A stretch of 45,440 nt of DNA from Polaromonas sp. (GTDB taxonomy: Bacteria; Pseudomonadota; Gammaproteobacteria; Burkholderiales; Burkholderiaceae_C): contig NZ_JAUXUP010000028.1 in assembly GCF_030680935.1 (NCBI RefSeq), forward strand, positions 1-45,440, read 5' to 3'. The number at the start of each line of letters is the position of its first letter. The first letter of the stretch is position 1. Below the pieces are notes generated by a model that had not been told where the DNA came from, did not search any database, and saw only the letters and a list, made by a program, of their open reading frames with translations. Shown piece after piece: positions 1 through 8,866 of the stretch. The position numbers and the translations under genes were made by a program.

Positions 1-963
1 GCCATAGGCCTGGGCTGCATGAACCTGAGCCATGCTTACGGCACACCGCCCACGGCAGAGCAGGGCGAACGTGTGTTGCTGGCTGCGCTGGATGCCGGTG
101 TGACGCTGTTCGACACGGCGGCGCTGTATGGTTTTGGCGCCAACGAAACCCTGGTCGGCAAGGTGCTGTCAAAACACCGCAGCCGCTTCACGCTGGCCAG
201 CAAGGGTGGCATGGCGGGTGTTCAGTTTGACGATGGCGTCAAACGTGTCATCGACGGCCGGCCGGAGACCATTCGCAAAAACTGTGAAGACAGCCTGCGG
301 CGCCTGCAGACCGATGTGATCGATTTGTACTACCTTCACCGCTGGGATAAAAAAGTGCCTGTCGAAGACAGCGTGGGTGCCATGGCTGAACTGGTGCGCG
401 AGGGCAAGGTGCGCAGCATCGGCCTGTCCGAGGTGTCGGCCACCACGCTGCGCAAAGCCCATGCGGTACACCCGATTGCTGCGGTGCAGACCGAGTATTC
501 GCTGTGGACGCGCAACCCCGAGATCGCGGTGCTGGATGCCTGCAGCGAGATTGGTGCAGCTTTTGTCGCTTTCAGCCCGGTGGCGCGCGGCTTTCTGTGT
601 GATGCGCTGCATGATGTCGGCACGCTGCAGCCCAAAGACATACGCAGCGCGATGCCACGTTTTACGCCCGACAACTATGCAGCCAACCTCAAGCTGCTGC
701 CGGCCTACAAGGCCCTGGCGCTGGAGGCGGGTTGCACACCGGCGCAACTCGCGCTGGCCTGGCTGCTGCACAAGGCGCCGCACATCGTGCCGATTCCTGG
801 CACCACCAGTGTGGCGCACCTGCAGGAGGACCTGGGCTCGGCGACGGTGCAACTCAGCACCGAGGTTGTCGCTAAGGCGGAAGCGCTGATCAACCAGGAC
901 ACGGTCACCGGTCATCGCTACAGCACGCAAAGCTGCAGCGAGGTGGATACCGAAGACTTTTAA
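1..963 (+). CDS. Aldo/keto reductase (5' truncated by the window edge)
   Basis: NADPH-dependent aldo/keto reductase of the YajO/AKR13-like group, a cytoplasmic TIM barrel reducing aldehydes or ketones; the physiological substrate cannot be told. The reading frame is open from base 1 and reads AIGLGCMNLSHAYGT, the usual first strand of this family, so the ATG at 19 is probably internal and the true start lies upstream. The catalytic residues are visible: Asp and Tyr in FDTAALYG, Lys in TLASKGG and His in YYLHRWD. The cofactor-binding end has the IPGTTSVAHLQEDLGS segment. It ends at a TAA at 961-963. A hairpin with 7-bp arms (963-969 with 981-987) follows but has no T tract. It converges with the alcohol dehydrogenase, and repeat copy A sits between them. 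Confidence 0.93.
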   Translation, partial: AIGLGCMNLSHAYGTPPTAEQGERVLLAALDAGVTLFDTAALYGFGANETLVGKVLSKHRSRFTLASKGGMAGVQFDDGVKRVIDGRPETIRKNCEDSLRRLQTDVIDLYYLHRWDKKVPVEDSVGAMAELVREGKVRSIGLSEVSATTLRKAHAVHPIAAVQTEYSLWTRNPEIAVLDACSEIGAAFVAFSPVARGFLCDALHDVGTLQPKDIRSAMPRFTPDNYAANLKLLPAYKALALEAGCTPAQLALAWLLHKAPHIVPIPGTTSVAHLQEDLGSATVQLSTEVVAKAEALINQDTVTGHRYSTQSCSEVDTEDF

Positions 964-998
964 AGCGCCTGTCGGGGCCGGGCGCTTCAGGTTTAAGT

Positions 999-1062
999 GC
1001 TATTGAAACAGGAGCTAGGTGCACACGAACTGGAAAGGCTGGAGGCCTATGTCTTGTAAATC
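999..1062 (+). repeat. Dispersed ~62-bp repeat, copy A
   Basis: This copy begins GCTATTGAAAC, continues AGGAGCTAGGTGCAC and then AAGGCTGGAGGCC, matching the shared pattern of the ten-copy family in this window. Its 3' end runs into the stop codon of the convergent alcohol dehydrogenase gene (1061-1063), so the repeat supplies or abuts that stop. It fills the intergenic space after the aldo/keto reductase. Confidence 0.7.
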
Positions 1063-2110
1063 AAGCGGCGCGACCGACCGCGTGGGCGTCGCCGCAACAG
1101 CGCAGCACCACGCGGCCGTTGATCTGGCCGCGCCGCATGCGTTCGAAGACCGCGTTGACCTCGGCCAGCGGCTGCGTGTCGATGATGCAGCGCAGCTGGC
1201 CGTCGGCGGCCATCTGCAGCACCGCGCGCATGTCTTCGCGTGTGCCCACTGACGAGGCGACAATGCGCGCCTCCAGCCCGACCAGCGCCAGTGCCGGAAA
1301 GCTCAGCGGCTCGGCGGGCAGGCCCACCACCGACAACACGCCGTTGGGCCGCAGGCACTTGAGCGCCGTGTCGTAGGCGGCCCGCGCGGCCGAGGTGACC
1401 ACGGCCACGTGCACGCCGCCGGCCTTGCGCAGCGCCTTGATGTCGTCGGCGCTGCCGGCGTTCAGCACCTGCGCGGCGCCCAGTTCCTTGGCCAGCACCA
1501 GCTTTGCCGCATCCAGGTCGAGTGCAATTACCTCTGCGCCCCAGGCCCGCGCGATCTGCACCGCCAGGTGGCCCAGGCCGCCGACGCCGAACACGGCGAC
1601 CTGCTGGCCGGCCGCGACGCCGGCGCGCTTGAGCGCCCGGTACACCGTCAGCCCGGCGCAAAACAGCGGCGCGGCTTCTTCGGAACTCAGCGTGGCGGGA
1701 ATCGGCAGTGCATGGCTGGCACGCGCCACCATGTAATCGGCGTAGCCACCGTCCACCATCACGCCGGTGATGACGGCCCGGCGGCAAAGGTTTTCCATGC
1801 CCTCCAGACAGGGCGCGCAGATGCCGCAGGTGCTGTGGTTCCAGGCCACGCCCACGCGTTCGCCCAGGGCCAGGTGCGTCACGTTGGCACCGCGCTCGAC
1901 GACACGGCCGACCACCTCATGGCCCGGAATCAGGTCAGGCTTGGTGATGGCCTGGAGCGCGGGCTGGTCGCCCTCGGCCACGTGCAGGTCCGAGTGGCAG
2001 ACCCCGCAGGCCTCGACCGCAATCAGCACATCGTCCGGCCCCGGGACCGGGCGCGGCACCTCTTCGATGCTGAGGGTGTGACCGAAGGTGTGAAGGACAG
2101 CAGCTTGCAT
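1061..2110 (-). CDS. Zinc-dependent alcohol dehydrogenase
   Basis: Medium-chain, zinc-containing alcohol dehydrogenase of 349 residues, similar to the AdhP/AdhA group that interconverts alcohols and aldehydes with NAD(H). The catalytic zinc ligands are seen in GVCHSDLHV and in GHEVVGRV; the structural zinc loop is CGICAPCLEGMENLC with four cysteines. The Rossmann fold shows VFGVGGLGHLAVQIA. The start at 2108-2110 is chosen because AGGAG stands 5 bases upstream on the minus strand and the protein then begins like its family (MQAAVLHTFG). A longer open frame to 2317 has no such support. The gene is alone, with rpoD and its terminator upstream. Confidence 0.95.
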   Translation of the reverse strand: MQAAVLHTFGHTLSIEEVPRPVPGPDDVLIAVEACGVCHSDLHVAEGDQPALQAITKPDLIPGHEVVGRVVERGANVTHLALGERVGVAWNHSTCGICAPCLEGMENLCRRAVITGVMVDGGYADYMVARASHALPIPATLSSEEAAPLFCAGLTVYRALKRAGVAAGQQVAVFGVGGLGHLAVQIARAWGAEVIALDLDAAKLVLAKELGAAQVLNAGSADDIKALRKAGGVHVAVVTSAARAAYDTALKCLRPNGVLSVVGLPAEPLSFPALALVGLEARIVASSVGTREDMRAVLQMAADGQLRCIIDTQPLAEVNAVFERMRRGQINGRVVLRCCGDAHAVGRAA

Positions 2111-2221
2111 AAGAACTCCTGGTTCGTCACGGCGCCTGCCGCGCTGGTAATGGGATTGTAGGGAGCTGGCCCGGAGGACACGGGCTCCTGCGCCAAAGGC
2201 TGTGGCCAGCAACTTGCAGTT

Positions 2222-2290
2222 GCTATCGTTTGAGTAGCTGGTAGCGCCCGTCCAGAATGGGCTGGAGGCCGACTTGATTGAGATTTTGAG
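2222..2290 (+). repeat. Dispersed ~62-bp repeat, copy B
   Basis: The copy reads GCTATCGTTTGAGTAGCTGG, then TAGCGCCCG and AATGGGCTGGAGGCC, ending GACTTGATTGAG. It lies between the start of the alcohol dehydrogenase and the end of rpoD. Its 3' end points at the rpoD terminator, which begins about 40 bases further on. The rest of 2111-2402 holds only the short upstream region of the dehydrogenase. Confidence 0.7.
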
Positions 2291-2328
2291 ATGATGGCCA
2301 GATCGCCTGCCTGGCATCGTTTACCAAT

Positions 2329-2372
2329 AAAAAAGCCCCAGGACCGCTGGACGCAGGCCTGAGGCTTTTTTT
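2329..2372 (-). terminator. Intrinsic terminator of rpoD
   Basis: On the minus strand AAAAGCCTCAGG pairs with CCTGGGGCTTTT, followed by a T run. It starts 30 bases past the rpoD stop. The plus strand also ends in T7, so it may work in both directions. Confidence 0.85.
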
Positions 2373-2402
2373 ATCCAGCCCGGGACAAGCCCGGGCAGCG
2401 GA

Positions 2403-4802
2403 TCAGAGCGTGTCGATGAAGCTGCGCAGCTTGTCCGAACGCGAAGGGTGCTTGAGCTTGCGCAGCGCCTTGGCTTCGATCTGGCGGATGCGCTCGCGCG
2501 TCACATCAAACTGTTTGCCGACTTCTTCCAGCGTGTGGTCGGTGGACATTTCGATACCAAAACGCATGCGCAGCACCTTGGCTTCGCGCGGTGTCAGGCT
2601 GTCGAGGATGTCTTTCACCACATCGCGCAGGCCGGCCTGCATCGCGGCTTCCAGCGGTGCGGTGTTGGCGCTGTCCTCGATGAAGTCACCGAGGTGCGAA
2701 TCGTCGTCGTCACCGATCGGTGTTTCCATCGAAATCGGCTCTTTGGCGATCTTCATGATCTTGCGGATCTTGTCTTCCGGAATCTCCATCTTCTCGGCCA
2801 GGATGCTGGCGTCGGGCTCAAAGCCGAACTCCTGCAAATGCTGGCGCGACAGGCGGTTCATCTTGTTGATGGTTTCGATCATGTGCACCGGGATACGGAT
2901 GGTGCGGGCCTGGTCGGCGATGGAACGCGTGATCGCCTGGCGAATCCACCAGGTCGCATAGGTCGAGAATTTGTAGCCACGGCGGTACTCAAACTTGTCT
3001 ACGGCTTTCATCAGGCCGATGTTGCCTTCCTGGATCAAGTCCAGGAACTGTAGACCGCGATTCGTGTACTTCTTGGCGATCGAGATCACCAGGCGCAAGT
3101 TGGCCTCGATCATCTCTTTCTTGGCATCGCGCGAGTTGGTCTCGCCTTCGTTCATGCGCTTGTTGATGTCCTTGAGCTGGCCCAGCGGCACCACCACACG
3201 GGCCTGCAACTCACCGAGTTTGGTCTGCAGATCCTGAATAGGCGGAATGTTGCGCGCCATGATGACCGACCAGGGCTTGTTGGCCGCGACCTGCTTTTCG
3301 ACCCACTTCAGGTTCAGCAGATTCGGGGGGAAGTCCTTGATGAACACTTCCTGCGGCATGCCGCATTTTTCGACGATGATGCGACGCAGTTCGCGCTCTT
3401 TCTTGCGCACGTCCAGCACCTGGCCACGCAGCAAATCGCACAGTTTTTCAATCGTCTTGGCGGTGAAACGCACCGTCATGAGCTCGTCGCTCAGGGCTTT
3501 TTGCGCTTTCGTATAAGCGGGTGTGCCGTAGCCCTCTTTGTCGTAAGTCTTGTGAACCTTCTCGAACAGCGAGGCGATGGTGTCGATACGCGTCAGCGCT
3601 TCCTTTTTCAGCTCTTCCAGCTTTTTGGTCAACGCCTTGGAGCCGCCCTTGCCGTCGTCGTCGTCTTCTTCATCGAACTCGTCAAAATCTTCCTCAGCCA
3701 CGTAATCGTCGGCTTCGTTGGGGTTGGAAAAGCCATCAACCACCGTAGAGATGACAATTTTTCCTTCGCGGATGTCTTCACCGAGGCGCAGGATTTCGGC
3801 AATCGTCGCCGGGCTTTCAGAGATGGCTTCCATCATCTTCATCAGGCCACCCTCGATGCGTTTGGCGATCTCGATCTCGCCTTCACGCGTCAGCAGCTCG
3901 ACCGTGCCCATCTCGCGCATGTACATGCGGACCGGGTCGGTGGTGCGGCCGAACTCGCTGTCCACAGTGGACAGGGCGGCCTCGGCCGCTTCTTCAGCCT
4001 CTTCTTCGGTGGCGCCGGCCGGCGCGTTGGCGGTGATCAGCAGGGTTTCTGCGTCGGGTGTCTGTTCATACACCGCCACGCCGAGGTCGTTCAGTGTGAC
4101 GATCACTGCGTCCAGGGTCTCCGCGTCGATCAACTTGTCGGGCAGGTGATCTGAAATTTCGCCGTGGGTCAGGTAACCGCGCGTTTTGCCGAGTTTGATA
4201 AGCGCCTTCAGGCGCGCACGGCGCTTGGCCATGTCTTCTTCGGACAGCACTGTTTCATCCAGGCCGAACTCTTTCATCAAGGCGCGTTCTTTCGCCTTGC
4301 TGATTTTCATGCGCAGCGGTTTGACCTTCTCGGTGGTTTCCACCACAGGCTCGCCAACCAGATCGTCCTCGATGTCGGACATGTCCTCGTCGCCTTCACC
4401 TTTGCCGACCACCTTGGGCTTGCGGCCACGCTTGGCGCCCCCGGCTTCCACTGCAGCGGCGGGATTTTTGGGCGGGCGGCCGGGCTTTTTCTTCACGGGC
4501 AGGTCGGTGCCGGCTGTGGTCGGTGTGACCTTCAGTTCGGCTTCTTTTTTGGCGGCGGGCTTGACGGTGGAGGCAGGAGACTTGGTCGGCACAGGGGGCA
4601 CTTTCTTGACGGGCTTTTCGGATTTCAGGGGCGCTTTTGCAGCAGGTGCTTTTTTGCCGGTCACTGGTCTGGATATGGCGGGTTTTGCGGGTTTTTCAAG
4701 CTTGCTGGCGGTCTTCTTGACAGGCGGTCGGGCTGCAGGCTTGGCTACGGCTTTGGGCTTGGTCACGGTTTTGACGGACTTGCTGGACTTTTGAGCAGGC
4801 AT
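2403..4802 (-). CDS. rpoD: RNA polymerase sigma factor RpoD (sigma-70)
   Basis: Housekeeping sigma factor of 799 residues that directs RNA polymerase to -35/-10 promoters. Order: a basic Lys/Pro/Ala-rich extension (about residues 1-130), region 1.1, a domain starting [11 protein letters not shown] (region 1.2), an acidic linker with [13 protein letters not shown] in the non-conserved region, region 2 with [16 protein letters not shown], region 3, and region 4 with the helix-turn-helix [20 protein letters not shown], ending in RSFIDTL. It is longer than the 613-residue E. coli protein because of the basic extension, which is common in this order. The ATG at 4800-4802 is chosen because GGGAG lies 6 bases upstream; a TTG 30 bases earlier is less likely. 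It follows dnaG on the same strand, as in the classical macromolecular-synthesis operon, but rpsU is not next to dnaG here. Confidence 0.98.
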   Translation of the reverse strand: MPAQKSSKSVKTVTKPKAVAKPAARPPVKKTASKLEKPAKPAISRPVTGKKAPAAKAPLKSEKPVKKVPPVPTKSPASTVKPAAKKEAELKVTPTTAGTDLPVKKKPGRPPKNPAAAVEAGGAKRGRKPKVVGKGEGDEDMSDIEDDLVGEPVVETTEKVKPLRMKISKAKERALMKEFGLDETVLSEEDMAKRRARLKALIKLGKTRGYLTHGEISDHLPDKLIDAETLDAVIVTLNDLGVAVYEQTPDAETLLITANAPAGATEEEAEEAAEAALSTVDSEFGRTTDPVRMYMREMGTVELLTREGEIEIAKRIEGGLMKMMEAISESPATIAEILRLGEDIREGKIVISTVVDGFSNPNEADDYVAEEDFDEFDEEDDDDGKGGSKALTKKLEELKKEALTRIDTIASLFEKVHKTYDKEGYGTPAYTKAQKALSDELMTVRFTAKTIEKLCDLLRGQVLDVRKKERELRRIIVEKCGMPQEVFIKDFPPNLLNLKWVEKQVAANKPWSVIMARNIPPIQDLQTKLGELQARVVVPLGQLKDINKRMNEGETNSRDAKKEMIEANLRLVISIAKKYTNRGLQFLDLIQEGNIGLMKAVDKFEYRRGYKFSTYATWWIRQAITRSIADQARTIRIPVHMIETINKMNRLSRQHLQEFGFEPDASILAEKMEIPEDKIRKIMKIAKEPISMETPIGDDDDSHLGDFIEDSANTAPLEAAMQAGLRDVVKDILDSLTPREAKVLRMRFGIEMSTDHTLEEVGKQFDVTRERIRQIEAKALRKLKHPSRSDKLRSFIDTL

Positions 4803-4876
4803 GGCGAACTCCCGGGTGAAAACTTTCCTCAACAGACTGGTTTGCCGGCACCCGACGCAGGTCAGGGCACAGCCGC

Positions 4877-4905
4877 AAAAAATGCCCGGGCCGGGTGGCT
4901 GGGCA
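4877..4905 (-). terminator. Terminator-like hairpin in the rpoD leader
   Basis: On the minus strand TGCCC pairs with GGGCA around an inner GCC/GGC stem with loop ACCC, followed at once by TTTTTT. It stands between dnaG and rpoD, 75 bases before the rpoD start. A perfect hairpin GGGGCC-CTTCAA-GGCCCC (4910-4927) precedes it. If transcription starts at the TATAAT box near 5061, this is an attenuator inside the rpoD leader; otherwise it ends dnaG transcripts. Confidence 0.7.
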
Positions 4906-5060
4906 TTCAGGGGCCTTGAAGGGCCCCAGGCAAGGTGTTTGGGCGAACATTTGGTGTGCAGTCCTTGCGGGGATGTAGCCCTTCAACCTGTGAGGTCCCG
5001 TTCTTGCGGGGGGCTGTTACCGGAGGTGCTGCTGTCGCGCTTGCCGTGGCGGAAAATCGG

Positions 5061-5091
5061 ATTATACCCGAATGCCTCATTTTTAGGCATT
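5061..5091 (-). promoter_or_regulatory. Probable rpoD promoter -10 box with overlapping inverted repeat
   Basis: A perfect -10 hexamer TATAAT reads on the minus strand at 5061-5066, just after the dnaG stop. The -35 position is weak (TGCCTA at 17-bp spacing). The inverted repeat AATGCCT/AGGCATT (5071-5077 and 5085-5091) lies across the spacer and could be an operator or a small dnaG 3' hairpin. This would give a leader of about 250 bases before rpoD. The interval 4803-5106 holds no convincing gene. Confidence 0.5.
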
Positions 5092-5106
5092 TCCAGACCG
5101 CGCGAA

Positions 5107-7050
5107 TCAGCTTTTTTTCAGCAGTGCCGCAAGGGCTTCATAACGCTGGCGGGCGGCCGGATCGGCCATCACGCTGGGCAGCAAATCGACCATTTCCTGC
5201 TGGCGTTTGAGCTTGAGCAACTGGTCCAGAATGCTGCGGACCTCGTTCCAGTCGCATTCGATGCCCTCCGGCAGCTGGGCGATCTGGTCGATGGCGTGTT
5301 TTTCCTGGGGGTGCTCACGCAGGCCCTCGCGCAGGGCGGCCCAGGGCTGCGGGCCGTGTTCATGCAACTGGCTTTCCAGCCAGACAAACAGCGGGCCGTG
5401 CGGTGCAGGCAGTTCACACAGCAGCGCATGTTCTTCGCCGCTGAGCTTGTCCCAGCTCTGCGGGTCGGTCAGCATCAGCCGCAGCACCCGGTCTTCGCGG
5501 CTGGCCGGTAACACACGCCCGGCGATACGGCGCACAGGGCGGCTTCGGGAAGAACTGGCGGGTCCGGTCAGCGCAGGCAGCGAGGCGGCGTAGGCGCCTT
5601 CGTCATGCAAGTCGGCAAAATTACCCGAAAACTCCTCCAGACCAGGACCGGCACCCGAGGTTTCAGATGATCTGTGCCTGTAGCCCTTATCTGGTGTGCG
5701 TGAGCCGCTATTAGTTTTATAGCTGTTTGCATGGGCGGGTTGCCAGATCTGCAGCAACTCGCGGCTGTCGATCTGCACCTGGTCGGCAATCTCGGCCAGC
5801 AACTGGCGTTTGAGTGTGCCGTCGGGCAGCAGGCTCCAAAGCGGGCGCGCATTGCTGGCCATGTGGGCCCTGCCCTCGGCGCTGTCGAGCTCGCAGCCTT
5901 CGGCGGCGGCTTCCAGCATGAACTTGCTCAGTGGCACCGCCTTGGCCACATAGGCGGCAAAACCTTCCTTGCCGTGCGCGCGGATGAAACTGTCGGGGTC
6001 GTGTTCTTCCGGCAGGAATAAAAACTTGACACTGCGCACATCGGTCGCAAAGGGCAGGGCGGCGTCCAGCGCCTTGCGCGCGGCGCGCCGGCCGGCGCTG
6101 TCGCCGTCAAAGCTGAAAACCACCGCGTCGGTGAAACGAAACAGCTTTTGCACATGGTCGGCGGTGCAGGCCGTGCCCAAGGTTGCCACCGCGTTGGCAA
6201 AACCGAGTTGGGCCAGCGCCACCACATCCATATAACCCTCGGTGACCAGCGCGTAGCCGTGTTCTCGCAGGGCGCTGCGCGCCTCGAACAGGCCATACAG
6301 CTCACGCCCCTTGCTGAACACCGGGGTTTCTGGCGAGTTCAGGTATTTGGGTTTTTCGTCGCTCAAAACCCGCCCGCCAAAACCAATACATTCGCCCTTG
6401 ACGTTGCGAATCGGAAACATCACGCGGTCGCGGAAACGGTCGTAACGCTTGGCTTCGCCCTGGGCGTTTTCTTCGCCGGGCTCGCCGCTGATGACCAGGC
6501 CGCTTTCGACCAGCAGCGGGTCGTTGTAGTCGGGGAAGACGCTGGCCAGTGCGCGCCAGCCCTCGGGCGCGTAACCCAGGCCAAAGGTCTTCGCGATCTC
6601 GCCAGACAGGCCGCGCCCCTTGAAATACTCAATCGCGCGCGGCGAGCTGCGCAGGTGTTTGATGTAGGCGATGCCGGCTTTTTCAAGCACGCTGGTGAGC
6701 GTGGCCTGCTGCTCGCGCATCTGGGCGGCCCTGGCCCGGTCCTGAGGCGAGACGTCGTCCTCCGGCACCTGCAGGCCGACCTGCTGCGCCAGGTCTTTCA
6801 CCGCTTCAATAAAAGTCATGCCGCCGTATTCGGTCATGAACTTGATCGCGTCGCCGCTGACGCCGCAGCCGAAGCAGTGGTAGAACTGCTTGGTCGGGCT
6901 GACGCTGAAAGAGGGCGATTTTTCGCCATGGAAGGGGCACAGGCCCATGAAATTGGCGCCGCCCTTTTTGAGCTGCACATGGCGGCCAACGATATCGACG
7001 ATATCGGCGCGCGCCAGCAGCTCCTGAATGAATGATGAGGGAATGGCCAC
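5107..7050 (-). CDS. dnaG: DNA primase DnaG
   Basis: Replication primase that makes RNA primers at the fork together with DnaB. The N-terminal CHC2 zinc finger is seen (CPFH near residue 38 and HCFGC near 58-62), then the RNA polymerase core with the TOPRIM motif TEGYMDVVAL (about 265), then the C-terminal helicase-binding domain. The chosen start is GTG at 7048-7050, giving VAIPSSFIQELLARAD, the usual family N-terminus; an upstream GTG at 7090-7092 would add 14 residues that look foreign. Length is 647 residues. The linker before the C-terminal domain (about residues 442-463, NSYKTNSGSRTPDKGYRHRS) is encoded by a copy of the dispersed repeat and is probably not ancestral. Confidence 0.97.
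   Translation of the reverse strand: MAIPSSFIQELLARADIVDIVGRHVQLKKGGANFMGLCPFHGEKSPSFSVSPTKQFYHCFGCGVSGDAIKFMTEYGGMTFIEAVKDLAQQVGLQVPEDDVSPQDRARAAQMREQQATLTSVLEKAGIAYIKHLRSSPRAIEYFKGRGLSGEIAKTFGLGYAPEGWRALASVFPDYNDPLLVESGLVISGEPGEENAQGEAKRYDRFRDRVMFPIRNVKGECIGFGGRVLSDEKPKYLNSPETPVFSKGRELYGLFEARSALREHGYALVTEGYMDVVALAQLGFANAVATLGTACTADHVQKLFRFTDAVVFSFDGDSAGRRAARKALDAALPFATDVRSVKFLFLPEEHDPDSFIRAHGKEGFAAYVAKAVPLSKFMLEAAAEGCELDSAEGRAHMASNARPLWSLLPDGTLKRQLLAEIADQVQIDSRELLQIWQPAHANSYKTNSGSRTPDKGYRHRSSETSGAGPGLEEFSGNFADLHDEGAYAASLPALTGPASSSRSRPVRRIAGRVLPASREDRVLRLMLTDPQSWDKLSGEEHALLCELPAPHGPLFVWLESQLHEHGPQPWAALREGLREHPQEKHAIDQIAQLPEGIECDWNEVRSILDQLLKLKRQQEMVDLLPSVMADPAARQRYEALAALLKKS
5661..5723 (-). 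repeat. Dispersed ~62-bp repeat, copy C, inside dnaG
   Basis: Read on the minus strand: GCTATAAAACTAATAGC, then GGCTCACGC, then AAGGGCTACAGGC and ACAGATCATCTGAAA. It is in the same direction as dnaG and is translated without a stop. It falls in the flexible linker between the polymerase core and the helicase-binding domain, a place that tolerates insertions. Confidence 0.7.
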
Positions 7051-7183
7051 GGCTGTATTGTGCCCCGGGAGCCCATCCCCATGCCCCGCCACGCTGTTGC
7101 AAGACTGTCAGCCTCAGGCGCCGCTGTGGGGCTAACATGGTCGTACAACCGGCAAAGCCGGCGGCCCAACCCAGGAGACAACC

Positions 7184-8830
7184 ATGCCCAGCATCTTTGA
7201 CCAGGACCTTGCCCCGAACGCGGCCAATTTTTCCGCGTTGTCGCCACTGTCCTTCATTCAGCGTACTGCCGAGGTGTACCCGCAGCGGCTGGCTGTGGTG
7301 CATGGCACTTTGCGGCGCAACTGGGCTGAAGTCTTCACGCGCTGCCGCCTGCTGGCCAGCGCGCTGCAGCGCCACGGCATTGGCAAGGGCGACACCGTGG
7401 CGGTGATGCTGCCCAACACACCGCCCATGGTCGAGGCGCATTTTGGTATTCCGGTGACGGGCGCGGTGCTTAACGCGCTGAACACCCGGCTGGACGCCGA
7501 AAGTATTGCCTTCATGCTGGACCATGGGGAGGCCAAAGTGGTCATCGTGGACCCGGAGTTTGCCGGCACCCTGAAAAAAGCCCTGGCCCTGCGCAAGTCG
7601 TCCGCGCCACTGCTGGTGATTGACGTGGAAGACGCGATGTACGCCGGGGCGGTTGGGCGTATCGGCAGCATGACTTACGAAGAGTTTCTGGCCAGTGGCG
7701 ACGCCGCTTATGACTGGCACCTGCCGGACAATGAATGGGATGCGATTGCATTGAACTACACCAGTGGCACCACGGGCAACCCCAAGGGTGTGGTGTACCA
7801 CCACCGCGGTGCGGCGATCAACGCGATCAGCAACATCCTGGAGTGGGACCTGCCCAAACACCCGGTGTATTTGTGGACCTTGCCGATGTTCCACTGCAAT
7901 GGCTGGTGTTTTCCGTGGACAGTGGCGGCGCGTGCCGGTGTCAACGTCTGCCTGCGCAAGGTGGAGGCCGGCGCCATTCTGGACAGCATCAGGACACATG
8001 GCGTCACACATTACTGTGGCGCCCCCATCGTGCACGGCATGCTGGTCAACGCCCCTGATGCGATGAAAGTTGGCTTGCCGCGTGGCGTGAAAGCCATGGT
8101 GGCGGGCGCCGCGCCGCCAGCCTCCATGATCGAGGGCATGGAGCGCCTCGGGTTTGATCTGATTCATGTGTACGGCTTGACCGAGACCTATGGCCCGGCC
8201 ACCGTATGCGCCAAGGACGAGGCCTGGGGCGAGCTTGACATCGGCGAGCGGGCGCGCCTCAATGCCCGCCAGGGGGTGCGTTACCACCTGCAACGTGACG
8301 CCAGCGTGATCAACCCGGAAACCATGCAGCCGGTGCCGCAAGACGGCGAGACCATGGGCGAGATCATGTTCAGAGGCAACATCACGATGAAGGGTTACCT
8401 GAAGAACCGGGAGACGACAGAAGAGGCGTTTGCCGGTGGCTGGTTCCACACCGGCGACCTGGCCGTGATGTACCCCGACGGCTATATCAAGATCAAGGAC
8501 CGCAGCAAGGACGTCATCATCTCGGGCGGTGAGAACATCTCGTCGATTGAAGTGGAAGACGTGCTGTATCGCCACCCGGACGTGCTGGCTGCCGCGGTGG
8601 TGGCCAAGCCCGATGCGAAGTGGGGCGAGACGCCTTGCGCCTTTGTTGAGCTGAAAGCCGGGGCCACCGTGACCGCCGCAGACATCGTGGCGCATTGCAA
8701 AAAACACCTGGCAGGCTTCAAGGTGCCGCGCGCCGTGGTGTTTGGTGAGTTGCCCAAAACCTCCACCGGAAAAATCCAGAAGTTTGAGCTGCGCAAGCAG
8801 GCGGGTTCTGCGGTGGCGATTGATGTGTGA
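7184..8830 (+). CDS. Acyl-CoA synthetase (AMP-forming)
   Basis: AMP-dependent ligase of 548 residues that activates a carboxylic acid to its CoA thioester through an acyl-adenylate; it resembles the AlkK/DmdB-type medium-chain or methylmercaptopropionate ligases. Core motifs: the P-loop-like YTSGTTGNPKGV (about residue 191), YGLTETYGP, the hinge TGDLAVMYPDGYIKIKDRSK and the catalytic Lys near the end in PKTSTGKIQK. The start has AGGAG 8 bases upstream. It diverges from dnaG and is followed after 36 bases by a YihY-family gene that it may be transcribed with. The substrate chain length cannot be judged from sequence. Confidence 0.93.
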   Translation: MPSIFDQDLAPNAANFSALSPLSFIQRTAEVYPQRLAVVHGTLRRNWAEVFTRCRLLASALQRHGIGKGDTVAVMLPNTPPMVEAHFGIPVTGAVLNALNTRLDAESIAFMLDHGEAKVVIVDPEFAGTLKKALALRKSSAPLLVIDVEDAMYAGAVGRIGSMTYEEFLASGDAAYDWHLPDNEWDAIALNYTSGTTGNPKGVVYHHRGAAINAISNILEWDLPKHPVYLWTLPMFHCNGWCFPWTVAARAGVNVCLRKVEAGAILDSIRTHGVTHYCGAPIVHGMLVNAPDAMKVGLPRGVKAMVAGAAPPASMIEGMERLGFDLIHVYGLTETYGPATVCAKDEAWGELDIGERARLNARQGVRYHLQRDASVINPETMQPVPQDGETMGEIMFRGNITMKGYLKNRETTEEAFAGGWFHTGDLAVMYPDGYIKIKDRSKDVIISGGENISSIEVEDVLYRHPDVLAAAVVAKPDAKWGETPCAFVELKAGATVTAADIVAHCKKHLAGFKVPRAVVFGELPKTSTGKIQKFELRKQAGSAVAIDV

Positions 8831-8866
8831 GGCGGCGCTATTTCTCTCGAGGGAGAGGGCGGCACC

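Noticed and set aside
4696..4986. A 96-codon frame on the minus strand over the rpoD leader as a leader peptide
   Set aside because: It starts with TTG, runs into rpoD in another frame, and has no ribosome-binding site; no attenuation-type codon run is seen.
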